Origin: Tissierellales bacterium
GTDB taxonomy: Bacteria > Bacillota > Clostridia > Tissierellales > Sedimentibacteraceae
Assembly (NCBI GenBank): GCA_018433765.1
Contig: JAHDQO010000007.1
Coordinates: forward strand, 248,001-312,000
Direction of reading: 5' to 3'
DNA: 64,000 nucleotides
Numbering within the stretch: the first letter of the stretch is position 1; each line of letters begins with the position of its first letter. The notes under the pieces were generated by a model that worked only from the letters and a program-made list of their open reading frames with translations, was not told the DNA's origin and did not search any database. Below, one piece after another: positions 55,003 through 61,851 of the stretch. The position numbers and the translations under genes were made by a program.

Positions 55003-55734
55003 TTATATTAAATATAAAAATATACTGCTTAGTAAGCACAAAACGCTAATAGATATAACTATGTAATCTATTTTTTTCATTTGTATTACCATGTAGCTTG
55101 TTCTTTGAGGATATGCTCCAAATGCTTTCATTTCCATAGCCATTGACAATTCTTTTGTTTTTATTATTACACTCGATACTATAGGCATAAATAAATATGA
55201 ATATACTTTTATCTTCTTGCCTAGTGGAATTTTTTTTATTTCTATACCTCTTAATTGTATCGCCGTAACTACATCTTTTAGTTCTTGAGAAAATATTGGC
55301 ATAAATCTTATTGCTACTGATACCATGAAAGCTATTTCATATGGTACTTTCCATTGAACTAATCCTTGTACTATTTCCCTATAGTTTGATGTAACAACTA
55401 TAGAAGCTGATACAACTATTATTGCTACTCTTAATATAAATTCTACTGTTTTTACTAATCCTTCATAAGTTAAAATGGGAAAACCATTTATTATAAAAAT
55501 TGCTTGACCTTCTTTTGTAAAGATACTCTGCACTAAAGCAATTATTATCATTATTTTAAATAGTTTCTTGGTTTTGTACATTACCCCTTTTAAATCACAT
55601 TTTAGAAATATAGATATACATATTGAAACCAGTAAAACTAATAAAAGTATTTGAATATTCCTAAAAAATATCGCCCAAGTAGAAAGTACAAGTACAATAA
55701 TTATCTTAGTTCTTGCATCAAGTTCTTGTATCAT
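55003..55734 (-). CDS. ECF transporter transmembrane component (EcfT)
   Basis: 243 residues with about five membrane segments. The cytoplasmic coupling region has VVTAIQLRGIEIKKIP and SMAMEMKAFGAYPQRT, equivalents of the two Arg-Gly motifs that contact the ATPases. The ATG (AAAGGAG upstream) lies 17 bases inside the preceding ATPase gene, a coupled overlap. It is the last gene of the riboswitch operon and clearly different from the housekeeping EcfT at 61050-61850. A dedicated EcfT indicates that this S-component does not share the general energy module. Confidence 0.92.
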   Translation of the reverse strand: MIQELDARTKIIIVLVLSTWAIFFRNIQILLLVLLVSICISIFLKCDLKGVMYKTKKLFKIMIIIALVQSIFTKEGQAIFIINGFPILTYEGLVKTVEFILRVAIIVVSASIVVTSNYREIVQGLVQWKVPYEIAFMVSVAIRFMPIFSQELKDVVTAIQLRGIEIKKIPLGKKIKVYSYLFMPIVSSVIIKTKELSMAMEMKAFGAYPQRTSYMVIQMKKIDYIVISISVLCLLSSIFLYLI

Positions 55735-56395
55735 TTACTATTTCTCCTTTTGATAACTGTATTATCCTATCAGCGTGTCTCTCTATGAATTGATTATCAT
55801 GGCTAACAATTAGTGTACCTATTTTTTCTTTTCTAAGCTTATCTATAATATTTGACAAAATTTCTTTTCTTTCTATATCTAGAGAAGTAGTAGGCTCATC
55901 TAATACCAAATATTTAGGCTTATTAACAAGTATTGATGCAAGTGCAAGTCTCTGCTTTTCTCCTCCACTTAAAAAAAATGGTACATCATTTTTAAGATGA
56001 TAAAGATTAAGCAGTTTTAATGTTTGACTTACTTCTTTGTCTATATATTTTTTATCATAGCCTTTGATTTCCATAACAAACGAAAGTTCTTCATAAACAC
56101 TTGTTGCAAAAAGCTGTCTTTCAGGATTTTGAAAAAGATATCCTACTTTTTTTCCTATTTGTCCTAATGACATTTCTTTTATATTTCTTCCAAATACATA
56201 AATATTACCTTGCAAGGGCTTAATAATACCCATCATTAATTTTGTAACAGTTGTCTTTCCACTTCCATTTTCACCTATCAAAGCTGTAATTTCATCAGAA
56301 AATATATCAAATGAAATATCTTCAAATATTCTACTAATCCTTTTACTATCTTTATAATGAAATTTTACATTTTTCAAAGCAAAAACTTTCTCCAT
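55718..56395 (-). CDS. ECF transporter ATPase (second ATPase of the dedicated module)
   Basis: 225 residues from the ATG at 56395 (GAGGA upstream; TTG at 56416 is the longer reading). Walker A GENGSGKTT, Q-loop YLFQNPERQLFA (the ECF-specific NPE/DxQ signature), signature LSGGEKQRLALASIL, Walker B YLVLDEPTTSLD and H-loop VSHD are intact. It pairs with the ATPase at 56512-57198. A copy of the dispersed repeat separates the two ATPase genes. Confidence 0.92.
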   Translation of the reverse strand: MEKVFALKNVKFHYKDSKRISRIFEDISFDIFSDEITALIGENGSGKTTVTKLMMGIIKPLQGNIYVFGRNIKEMSLGQIGKKVGYLFQNPERQLFATSVYEELSFVMEIKGYDKKYIDKEVSQTLKLLNLYHLKNDVPFFLSGGEKQRLALASILVNKPKYLVLDEPTTSLDIERKEILSNIIDKLRKEKIGTLIVSHDNQFIERHADRIIQLSKGEIVNDTRT

Positions 56396-56470
56396 TGTAT
56401 TTTCCTCTAATTTCAATTTCGTATTTTTAATTTTGAATATTAAATTTTGAATCTTATCTTTATTTATCGT

Positions 56471-56530
56471 TTGTTTTACGTTAGTAAAACTTCAATGTTA
56501 CTAGTTTCTAGTTACTCATTTCTAGTTTTT
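56471..56530. repeat. Copy of the dispersed repeat family between the two ECF ATPase genes
   Basis: Hairpin core GTTTTACGTTAGTAAAAC (56473-56490), followed by TTACTAGTTTCTAGTTACTC. It overlaps the end of the ATPase gene at 56512 and encodes its last residues (KTRNE). The G-T/A-C change at the stem ends keeps pairing relative to other copies. Confidence 0.75.
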
Positions 56531-57198
56531 ATCTCTTCAATCTTACCATCTTTTAAAAGTAACACTCTATCGGCAATATTTAAATTACTATTATTATGCT
56601 CAACCATAATTATTGTTTTACCTTGATTTTTAATTTCTATAAGTGCTTTTTTTATAAGTTCTACTCCCTTTTGATCAATTTGCGACATTATCTCATCACA
56701 AATAAGTATTTGAGGCTGCATGGTTAATACTGATGCAATTGCTATAAGTTGTTTCTGTCCTCCTGATAATTCATTAGGATTATGGTATCTATATTTCTCC
56801 ATTCCCACTAACTCTAATGCTTTCTTTATTCTATGGCCTATTTCATCTCTTTCTATGCATAGATTCTCAGGTCCAAAAGCTAATTCATCTTCTACATTAG
56901 GTGAAAATAATTGTGTGTCTGGATTTTGAAATATAACTCCTATTTTAGAAGCAATTTCAGCTATTTTCATATTTTCAATATCTATTCCAAATATTTTTAT
57001 TGTTCCTTGCAAATTTCCTTCATATATTTTAGGTATTATACCACAAATACAGTGGCAAAAAGTACTTTTGCCACTTCCGCTTAAACCAACTAATCCAATT
57101 ATCTCACCTTTTCTTATTGTAACATTTATCCCATCTAAAATTTTCTCTTTTTTATCTAAATAATTGAAAAATAAATTTTCTACTTCTACAGCTTTCAT
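56512..57198 (-). CDS. ECF transporter ATPase (first ATPase of the dedicated module)
   Basis: 228 residues from the ATG at 57198, which overlaps the upstream stop as ATGA and has GAGGTT before it. Walker A GLSGSGKST, Q-loop FQNPDTQLFSPNVEDELAFG, signature LSGGQKQLIAIASVL and Walker B ILICDEIMSQID; the usual DEPT is DEIM here, a minor deviation. Its C-terminal residues KTRNE come from the repeat element. Confidence 0.92.
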   Translation of the reverse strand: MKAVEVENLFFNYLDKKEKILDGINVTIRKGEIIGLVGLSGSGKSTFCHCICGIIPKIYEGNLQGTIKIFGIDIENMKIAEIASKIGVIFQNPDTQLFSPNVEDELAFGPENLCIERDEIGHRIKKALELVGMEKYRYHNPNELSGGQKQLIAIASVLTMQPQILICDEIMSQIDQKGVELIKKALIEIKNQGKTIIMVEHNNSNLNIADRVLLLKDGKIEEIKTRNE

Positions 57199-57719
57199 TT
57201 CTGAACCTCTATAGTTGTTAGCCATTTACATCTCCTATTACTAAATTGGTCAGAAGCAACTATAGTTTGATAAGGTCCCCTTCCTCCTTCTTCTTTTGTT
57301 AATAAATCCTCTCCATCTCTTTTATAAGCTACATAAACATTACCTTCTTGGAGTACCTCATCAGCACTGTATGCTACTGTATATCCATCAACAGCCATGA
57401 GTATAACAGCTTTGCTTTTGTTTAAATCAATATCATATTTTTCTAAAATATTTTTTAACTGCACACCTGTATATGTAAAAGTTTGCGGTTCTGTATTAGA
57501 AGTATCTAATACTGCCTCAAATTCTTCTTCACCAACAGATTTAATATCTTCAAATGTTGCCACGCTAACTTCTTCACCATCTAGTTTAATGCTTATTTTT
57601 GCATCTTGTAGCATATCTTTTCTTTGGTCCAATCCATCTTTGTTCAATACTGCTGTAATAATAAGTACTACTGCTAAAATTATTATTACTGCTAAAGCAA
57701 TTTTTTTATTTTTATCCAT
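57195..57719 (-). CDS. Membrane-anchored molybdopterin-binding-domain-like protein of the ECF operon
   Basis: 174 residues. One N-terminal anchor (about 7-25) puts the rest outside the cell. The region from about 50 resembles the sulfite-oxidase (Oxidored_molyb) fold: YTGVQLKNILEKY, AVDGYTVAYSADEVL, VYVAYKRDGEDLL, GRGPYQTIVASDQFSNRRCK and KWLTTIEV. The Cys that holds Mo in true enzymes of this fold would be well upstream; the only Cys here is in RRCKW, so it is probably not an active oxidoreductase. Between the S-component and the ATPases, under a Moco-like riboswitch, it may capture a pterin cofactor for uptake. The role is an inference. Confidence 0.7.
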   Translation of the reverse strand: MDKNKKIALAVIIILAVVLIITAVLNKDGLDQRKDMLQDAKISIKLDGEEVSVATFEDIKSVGEEEFEAVLDTSNTEPQTFTYTGVQLKNILEKYDIDLNKSKAVILMAVDGYTVAYSADEVLQEGNVYVAYKRDGEDLLTKEEGGRGPYQTIVASDQFSNRRCKWLTTIEVQK

Positions 57720-57790
57720 AAATTAAACACTCCTTTATTAAATTTTTTACACGGTTATCAAATATATGACCATTTTTATTCAAATCACCT

Positions 57791-57890
57791 AACATGTTTC
57801 TCGTTACTTATTACTCATCTCTCATTCTCTCCTGCTTTACATTAGTAAAGCTACCATGTTTCTCGTTTCTAATTACTCATCTCTCTTTTA
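57791..57890. repeat. Copy of the dispersed repeat family at the end of the ECF S-component gene
   Basis: ACATGTTTCTCGTTACTTATT, the hairpin core GCTTTACATTAGTAAAGC (57834-57851), then ACCATGTTTCTCG. The right part encodes the last residues (KREMSN) and stop of the S-component gene. Confidence 0.78.
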
Positions 57891-58438
57891 TTTATAATCC
57901 CTAATTTACTAAATTTATTTACAATACTGTATGCTATTAGTCCTCCAAGACATCCTGACAACGCAGCACTGCTTAATGAAAGAAGAAGTGGTATTAAGGG
58001 AAGTCTAAAAAACACAAGATTAGACATATATGTGCCTGTAAGATTTGCTGCTGCTCCACCAAAAATGTAGTGTAATATGTTATAATTTCTTTTTCTTGAA
58101 AACATAAATACTATATCGACAAATAAACCCGGTAAAGTATATGTTATAAAACTTACAATACCATGAGTTCCAAACAAACCCAATGCTATTATTAATATGG
58201 CTTGTACTATACCAATAATTAGTCCTGTACCCGGTTTTCTAACGATACCTATACCTAACACTATCCACAACATATAAAAGCCACCTGCTATTGAACCTCC
58301 GGGTATAAACAAAGGACCTGTTATTATATGTACTAAAGAAACTATTATAGGTTTTGTTGCTATACCTACAGCAGCCATCATAGCCATTATTAATAAGTCA
58401 AATATAGAAAATTTATTAAGTAAACGTTTTTTGTTCAT
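57869..58438 (-). CDS. ECF transporter S-component, putative molybdopterin or related cofactor importer
   Basis: 189 residues from the ATG at 58438, which has GGGGTG just upstream; the longer frame to 58534 runs through the riboswitch and is rejected. Five to six membrane segments, with IATKPIIVSLVHIITGPLFI, IPGGSIAGGFYMLWIVLGIG and GTHGIVSFITYTLPGLFVDI. It belongs to the broad ECF S-component/YkoE-like class but I cannot match it to a known vitamin specificity. A riboswitch of Moco/Tuco type upstream and the Moco-domain-like partner downstream point to a molybdopterin-type ligand; thiamine precursors are an alternative. Confidence 0.75.
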   Translation of the reverse strand: MNKKRLLNKFSIFDLLIMAMMAAVGIATKPIIVSLVHIITGPLFIPGGSIAGGFYMLWIVLGIGIVRKPGTGLIIGIVQAILIIALGLFGTHGIVSFITYTLPGLFVDIVFMFSRKRNYNILHYIFGGAAANLTGTYMSNLVFFRLPLIPLLLSLSSAALSGCLGGLIAYSIVNKFSKLGIINKREMSN

Positions 58439-58457
58439 AAACACACCCCATAACAGT

Positions 58458-58486
58458 AAAAAAGTCTCTTCCACTCGAAAGAAACT
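58458..58486 (-). terminator. Intrinsic terminator of the riboswitch expression platform
   Basis: On the minus strand AGTTTCTT pairs with AAGAGACT (one G-U), loop TCGAGTGG, followed by TTTTTT. The loop and 3' arm contain AGTGGAAG, which is complementary to CTTCCACT in the aptamer (58511-58518). The two pairings exclude each other, as expected of an attenuation switch. Confidence 0.8.
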
Positions 58487-58499
58487 AAATGTTATTAAT

Positions 58500-58592
58500 C
58501 TCCTTTTCACAGTGGAAGGCATTGTCGTTTCCAAAAATACCCTATCGGCATCAGATCCATACTTATTAAGACTTAGGAAATAAAGCTCGGAG
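58500..58592 (-). ncRNA. Riboswitch aptamer of Moco/Tuco (molybdenum/tungsten cofactor) type, candidate
   Basis: Minus-strand RNA. P1 closes with CUCC (58589-58592) and GGAG (58500-58503). Inside, AUGCCGAUAGGGUAUU leads into a hairpin with AGGGUAUU/AAUGCCUU (58516-58543), a U-C mismatch, UUG/CGA and a GAAA tetraloop. It ends GCCUUCCACUGUGAAAAGG, similar to the end of the Escherichia coli moaA leader (GCCUCCCGUAUCUGGAAAGG). A GNRA-capped internal hairpin is a feature of the Moco class. No TPP, preQ1, folate, cobalamin or fluoride signature was found. The class call is from memory of the consensus and needs a covariance search. Confidence 0.65.
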
Positions 58593-58616
58593 TTTTATTT
58601 AACTTTTGTTAATATA

Positions 58617-58645
58617 ATAATACAGAATTTATCAGATAGTGTCAA
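58617..58645 (-). promoter_or_regulatory. Sigma-70 promoter of the riboswitch-controlled ECF operon
   Basis: Minus strand TTGACA (58640-58645), 17-base spacer, TATTAT (58617-58622). It lies about 25 bases upstream of the aptamer and explains a leader of about 170 bases before the S-component gene. Confidence 0.8.
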
Positions 58646-58698
58646 ATACAAAACAATTAATTTGTACAAAAGTTATTTGATATTTTATAAGAAGAAAA

Positions 58699-58719
58699 AA
58701 TCCTGCTTAACGCAAGATT
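58699..58719 (-). terminator. Terminator of queT
   Basis: AATCTTGC/GCAGGATT stem (one G-U), 5-base loop, then TTTTTT on the minus strand. It overlaps the queT stop codon, so the two transcription units are separated before the riboswitch promoter. Confidence 0.85.
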
Positions 58720-59216
58720 TTTAACTTATCTATTAATTTTTCATTTTTTAATAATCTGCTAAAAACTATTGTTCCTCCAACTGTAACAACTGCAATTTCT
58801 CCAATCATTATATATACAGCTGTAATTAAATATGGAAGTTGAAGTAAATAATTTAATTCCCATCCAATTATTAGCCCATTAAAAATAACAGGACCTAAAC
58901 TAGCTATTATTAATGATTTAGTATTTCTAATAAAATGTTTTCCAATAAATGCAATGTATAATAATGATAATAGTGTTGCTATTGTTCCTACTACTACATC
59001 CAATATTCCCAATGGACTTCCTAAATTTGCAAGTGCACATCCTATTGTTAATCCTGGTATATATAGTGGATCAATAAAAGCAAATAATGTTAATATTTCT
59101 GATATCCTAAATTGAATTTGTCCATAGCTTATCCCTGCAAATATTAATGTTACTACAACATATATTGCTGCTATTACTGCTGTTTTTGTTATAAATTGTA
59201 CATTATTTTTTTTCAT
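58707..59216 (-). CDS. queT: QueT-family ECF S-component (queuosine precursor transport)
   Basis: 169 residues from the ATG at 59216 (AAAGGAG upstream; the GTG at 59258 is upstream of that site). About six membrane segments. Segments YGQIQFRISEILTLFAFIDP, GLTIGCALANLGSPLGILDV and IGWELNYLLQLPY are those of the QueT family, the S-component for preQ1 or a related precursor. It would use the shared EcfAA'T encoded at 61050-63524. The stop lies inside its terminator. Confidence 0.9.
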   Translation of the reverse strand: MKKNNVQFITKTAVIAAIYVVVTLIFAGISYGQIQFRISEILTLFAFIDPLYIPGLTIGCALANLGSPLGILDVVVGTIATLLSLLYIAFIGKHFIRNTKSLIIASLGPVIFNGLIIGWELNYLLQLPYLITAVYIMIGEIAVVTVGGTIVFSRLLKNEKLIDKLKILR

Positions 59217-59307
59217 AAAAAAAACTCCTTTGCATTTAGTATGCTTCTCAGAGTTCACTTTAAACCTTTAAACCTTGATTTTTAAAGTGGGTGCCAAGAA
59301 AACACTT
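59217..59307 (-). other. queT leader with potential RNA structure
   Basis: The leader contains UCUUGG/UCAAGG and CACUUUAAA/UUUAAAGUG pairings, and a GCAU/AUGC hairpin right before the AAAGGAG ribosome site. A preQ1 riboswitch would be expected for queT, and the stretch AAGCAUACUAAAUGC-AAAGGAG faintly recalls the preQ1-II 3' end, but the known consensus of class I or II is not met. A structured control element is possible. Confidence 0.35.
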
Positions 59308-59329
59308 CAAGCTGGCAAAAGCCAGCTTG
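59308..59329 (-). terminator. Hairpin after rpsI
   Basis: Perfect 9-bp stem CAAGCTGGC/GCCAGCTTG with a TTTT loop (minus strand). Only a weak T-run (GTGTTTTC) follows, so termination may be partial, with read-through into queT. Confidence 0.7.
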
Positions 59330-59344
59330 TAATATATAAAAGAT

Positions 59345-59734
59345 TTATCTTTTTGAAAATTGTGGTGCTCTACGAGCTTTTTTAAGACCATATTTCTTTC
59401 TTTCTTTCATTCTAGGATCTCTTGTCAAGAATCCTGCTTTTTTAAGTATTGGTCTTAATTCAACATCTGCTTGAAGTAATGCTCTTGATATACCATGTCT
59501 TATAGCTCCTGCTTGACCTGTATATCCTCCACCATTTACTGTGCAAATAACATCATATTTATCAATTGTATCAGTTATCATTAATGGCTCTTTAACAACA
59601 ACTCTTAAAGTTTCATAATTGAAGAAATCCTCTATATCTCTTTTATTTATAGTTATTTTACCATTTCCAGGTACTAATCTTACTCTTGCTATTGCTTTTT
59701 TTCTTCTACCAGTTCCAATGTGCTGAACTTTCAT
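59345..59734 (-). CDS. rpsI: 30S ribosomal protein S9
   Basis: 129 residues, full length. [20 protein letters not shown] at the start, [20 protein letters not shown] in the middle and [20 protein letters not shown]-type end ([13 protein letters not shown]) are diagnostic for S9. It follows rplM as in nearly all bacteria, 25 bases apart, and is co-transcribed. Confidence 0.98.
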   Translation of the reverse strand: MKVQHIGTGRRKKAIARVRLVPGNGKITINKRDIEDFFNYETLRVVVKEPLMITDTIDKYDVICTVNGGGYTGQAGAIRHGISRALLQADVELRPILKKAGFLTRDPRMKERKKYGLKKARRAPQFSKR

Positions 59735-59759
59735 CTATTTATTATCCTCCTTCCTGAAA

Positions 59760-60188
59760 CTAAAATTCATATACTTCAGGTTTTTGAGCTTCTTGTTTAT
59801 GATCGCTTCCTGCGTATAATTTTAATTTTTTTATAGATTTTCTTCCAAGTTTATTTTTTGGAAGCATTCCTTTAACTGCAAGATATACTGCCTTTTCAGA
59901 ATTATCTTTCATAAAAGATCTATAAGGAACTTCTTTTAATCCTCCTGGATATCCTGAATGCCTTCTATACAATTTTTGATCTAATTTTTTACCTGTCAAA
60001 ACTACTTTTGAACAATTTATTACTATAACATGATCACCAGTATCTACATGTGGAGTAAATATAGGTTTATGTTTGCCTCTTAAAAGTTTAGCTACTTCAG
60101 AAGCAAGTCTACCTAATGTTTTACCTTCAGCATCTACTACATACCATTTTCTTTCTATCTCATTAGGCTTAGCCATGTAGCTTTTCAT
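59760..60188 (-). CDS. rplM: 50S ribosomal protein L13
   Basis: 142 residues, full length. [20 protein letters not shown] near the N-terminus, [20 protein letters not shown] and [11 protein letters not shown] are typical of L13. GAGGTAAAG precedes the ATG. Its own promoter and an attenuator-like hairpin lie upstream. Confidence 0.98.
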   Translation of the reverse strand: MKSYMAKPNEIERKWYVVDAEGKTLGRLASEVAKLLRGKHKPIFTPHVDTGDHVIVINCSKVVLTGKKLDQKLYRRHSGYPGGLKEVPYRSFMKDNSEKAVYLAVKGMLPKNKLGRKSIKKLKLYAGSDHKQEAQKPEVYEF

Positions 60189-60239
60189 TTCTTTACCTCC
60201 TCGTTACTTCTACTACTGTATAATTATCTATTTAAAAAA

Positions 60240-60257
60240 TCCTCCGGGGCAGGTGGA
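60240..60257 (-). promoter_or_regulatory. Attenuator-like hairpin in the rplM leader
   Basis: On the minus strand TCCACC-TGCCCC-GGAGGA forms a stem with one A-A mismatch, followed by TTTTTT. It lies downstream of the rplM promoter and upstream of rplM, so it can end truA transcripts and attenuate rplM-rpsI; L13 leaders with autogenous control are known in Firmicutes. Confidence 0.7.
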
Positions 60258-60282
60258 ATTTTAATTAGCAATACACTAAATT

Positions 60283-60311
60283 ATTTTATAACATGCTGCC
60301 GTGTGTGTCAA
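60283..60311 (-). promoter_or_regulatory. Promoter of rplM-rpsI inside the end of truA
   Basis: TTGACA (60306-60311), 17-base spacer, TAAAAT (60283-60288) on the minus strand. The -35 is in the last truA codons. Confidence 0.72.
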
Positions 60312-61056
60312 GCACTTTGTAATATACTTTTTTTAAAAATAATCCATGTGGTCTTACAGTATGACCTAAAAGTTGTCGATTGCCTGTCTTAAGTGCTTCT
60401 TCTATACAATTCACTTCTTTTTTATTAGAACCAATTTTTATCATTGTTCCTACTATTATTCTAACCATATTGTATAGGAAGCCATCTCCTGTAATTTCAA
60501 ATAAAATTAAATTACCATCTTTATTTATATTTATATTATGAACTGTTCTTATTGTGTTTTTTGCAACTAAATTTTCTGATCTGAACGCATTAAAATCATG
60601 TGTTCCTATAAGTAATTTACTTGCTCCTCTTATTTTTTCTATATCAAGATTGAATGGTACAAATAAAGCATACTTACTTAAAAACGGATTGCTAACCCTA
60701 TTATTATAAATTTTATATATATATGTTTTACCCACTGCATCATATCTTGAATGAAATTCTTTATTTACTTCTACAGAATCATTTATCCTAATCTGTTGTG
60801 GAAGTTGACTATTCAATGCAAATTTTACTTTATCACATTTTATTTCACTATCTATAAGGAAATTAGCTGTTTGTTCAATAGCGTGAACTCCAGCATCAGT
60901 TCTTCCAGATCCTATTAAATCTACTCTTTGCCCAAATATCTTATTAATTGCTTTTTCTATTTCTCCCTGTATCGTTTGTCTATCAGGTTGTCTTTGCCAT
61001 CCATAATAATTAGTACCTTCGTATGATATAGAAAGTTTAATATTTCTTGCTACCAT
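60286..61056 (-). CDS. truA: tRNA pseudouridine(38-40) synthase
   Basis: 256 residues. The catalytic Asp is in GSGRTDAGVHAIEQTANF; YEGTNYYGWQRQPD at the N-terminus and GDGFLYNMVRIIVGTMIKIG near the C-terminus are family motifs. It overlaps the end of ecfT by seven bases. Gene order matches Bacillus (ecfT-truA-rplM). Confidence 0.97.
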   Translation of the reverse strand: MVARNIKLSISYEGTNYYGWQRQPDRQTIQGEIEKAINKIFGQRVDLIGSGRTDAGVHAIEQTANFLIDSEIKCDKVKFALNSQLPQQIRINDSVEVNKEFHSRYDAVGKTYIYKIYNNRVSNPFLSKYALFVPFNLDIEKIRGASKLLIGTHDFNAFRSENLVAKNTIRTVHNININKDGNLILFEITGDGFLYNMVRIIVGTMIKIGSNKKEVNCIEEALKTGNRQLLGHTVRPHGLFLKKVYYKVLDTHGSML

Positions 61057-61850
61057 AAGATTCTTGATACTATTATTGCAATTGTATATACTACAAAAAA
61101 TGAAACTGCAATATAGTCTCCTTTTGCGATTGTTAACTGTCTCATCCTTGTACGGTGTTCTCCACCTCTATAACATCTAGCTTCCATAGCCATTGCAAGA
61201 TCATCTGCTCGCCGAAATGCACTTATAAATAAGGGAACTAATAATGGTACAAGACTTTTTGCTCTATTTATTAAGTTTCCACTTTCAAAATCAGCACCTC
61301 TTGCTTTCTGAGCTTTCATAATTTTCTCTGTTTCTTCCATTAGCGTCGGTATAAATCTTAGTGCTATAGTCATCATCATTGCAAGCTCGTGTGCTGGCAG
61401 TCCAATCTTTTTAAATGGATTCAATAAACTTTCAATACCATCTGTCAATAATATTGGTGATGTTGTAAGTGTTAGTAATGATGTACCCATAATTAGTAAT
61501 ATTAGACGTATTCCCATGAATCCTGCTTGTCGTATACCTTCCTTCGTAACATCTAAAGGTCCTATCTCCAATATTACTTCTCCTGGTGTCATTAATAAAT
61601 TAATAAAAAAAGTTATTACTATTATTATTAATATAGGCTTTAATCCCTTTAATACAAATTTTATCGGCACCTTTGATTTTATAATAGCAACACCTAAAAA
61701 TAATACTACAAAAACATAAGTTAAAAAGTTATTTATTACAAACAGAGATATTATAAATATAAATGTTATTATTATCTTGACTCTTGGGTCTAATTCATGT
61801 ACTGGTGAATCTACCGGATAATGCTGACCTATTGTTAGATTTTTAAACAT
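61050..61850 (-). CDS. ecfT: Energy-coupling factor transmembrane protein EcfT (shared module)
   Basis: 266 residues with about five membrane segments. VHELDPRVKIIITFIFIISL opening and the coupling motifs KAQKARGADFES and AMAMEARCYRGGEHRT are typical. Together with EcfA1 and EcfA2 it energises several S-components such as QueT. It starts one base after the ecfA2 stop. Confidence 0.96.
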   Translation of the reverse strand: MFKNLTIGQHYPVDSPVHELDPRVKIIITFIFIISLFVINNFLTYVFVVLFLGVAIIKSKVPIKFVLKGLKPILIIIVITFFINLLMTPGEVILEIGPLDVTKEGIRQAGFMGIRLILLIMGTSLLTLTTSPILLTDGIESLLNPFKKIGLPAHELAMMMTIALRFIPTLMEETEKIMKAQKARGADFESGNLINRAKSLVPLLVPLFISAFRRADDLAMAMEARCYRGGEHRTRMRQLTIAKGDYIAVSFFVVYTIAIIVSRILW

Positions 61851-61851
61851 T

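Noticed and set aside
58439-58534. N-terminal extension of the ECF S-component gene
   Set aside because: The extra 32 codons lie in the terminator and aptamer region; a good ribosome site precedes the ATG at 58438.
58441-58592. TPP riboswitch upstream of the ECF S-component
   Set aside because: The CUGAGA and UAAUACCAGCG core segments are missing and the internal GAAA-capped hairpin does not fit the TPP fold.
59217-59307. Firm preQ1 riboswitch call
   Set aside because: The class I and II consensus sequences are not matched; kept only as a structured-leader candidate.
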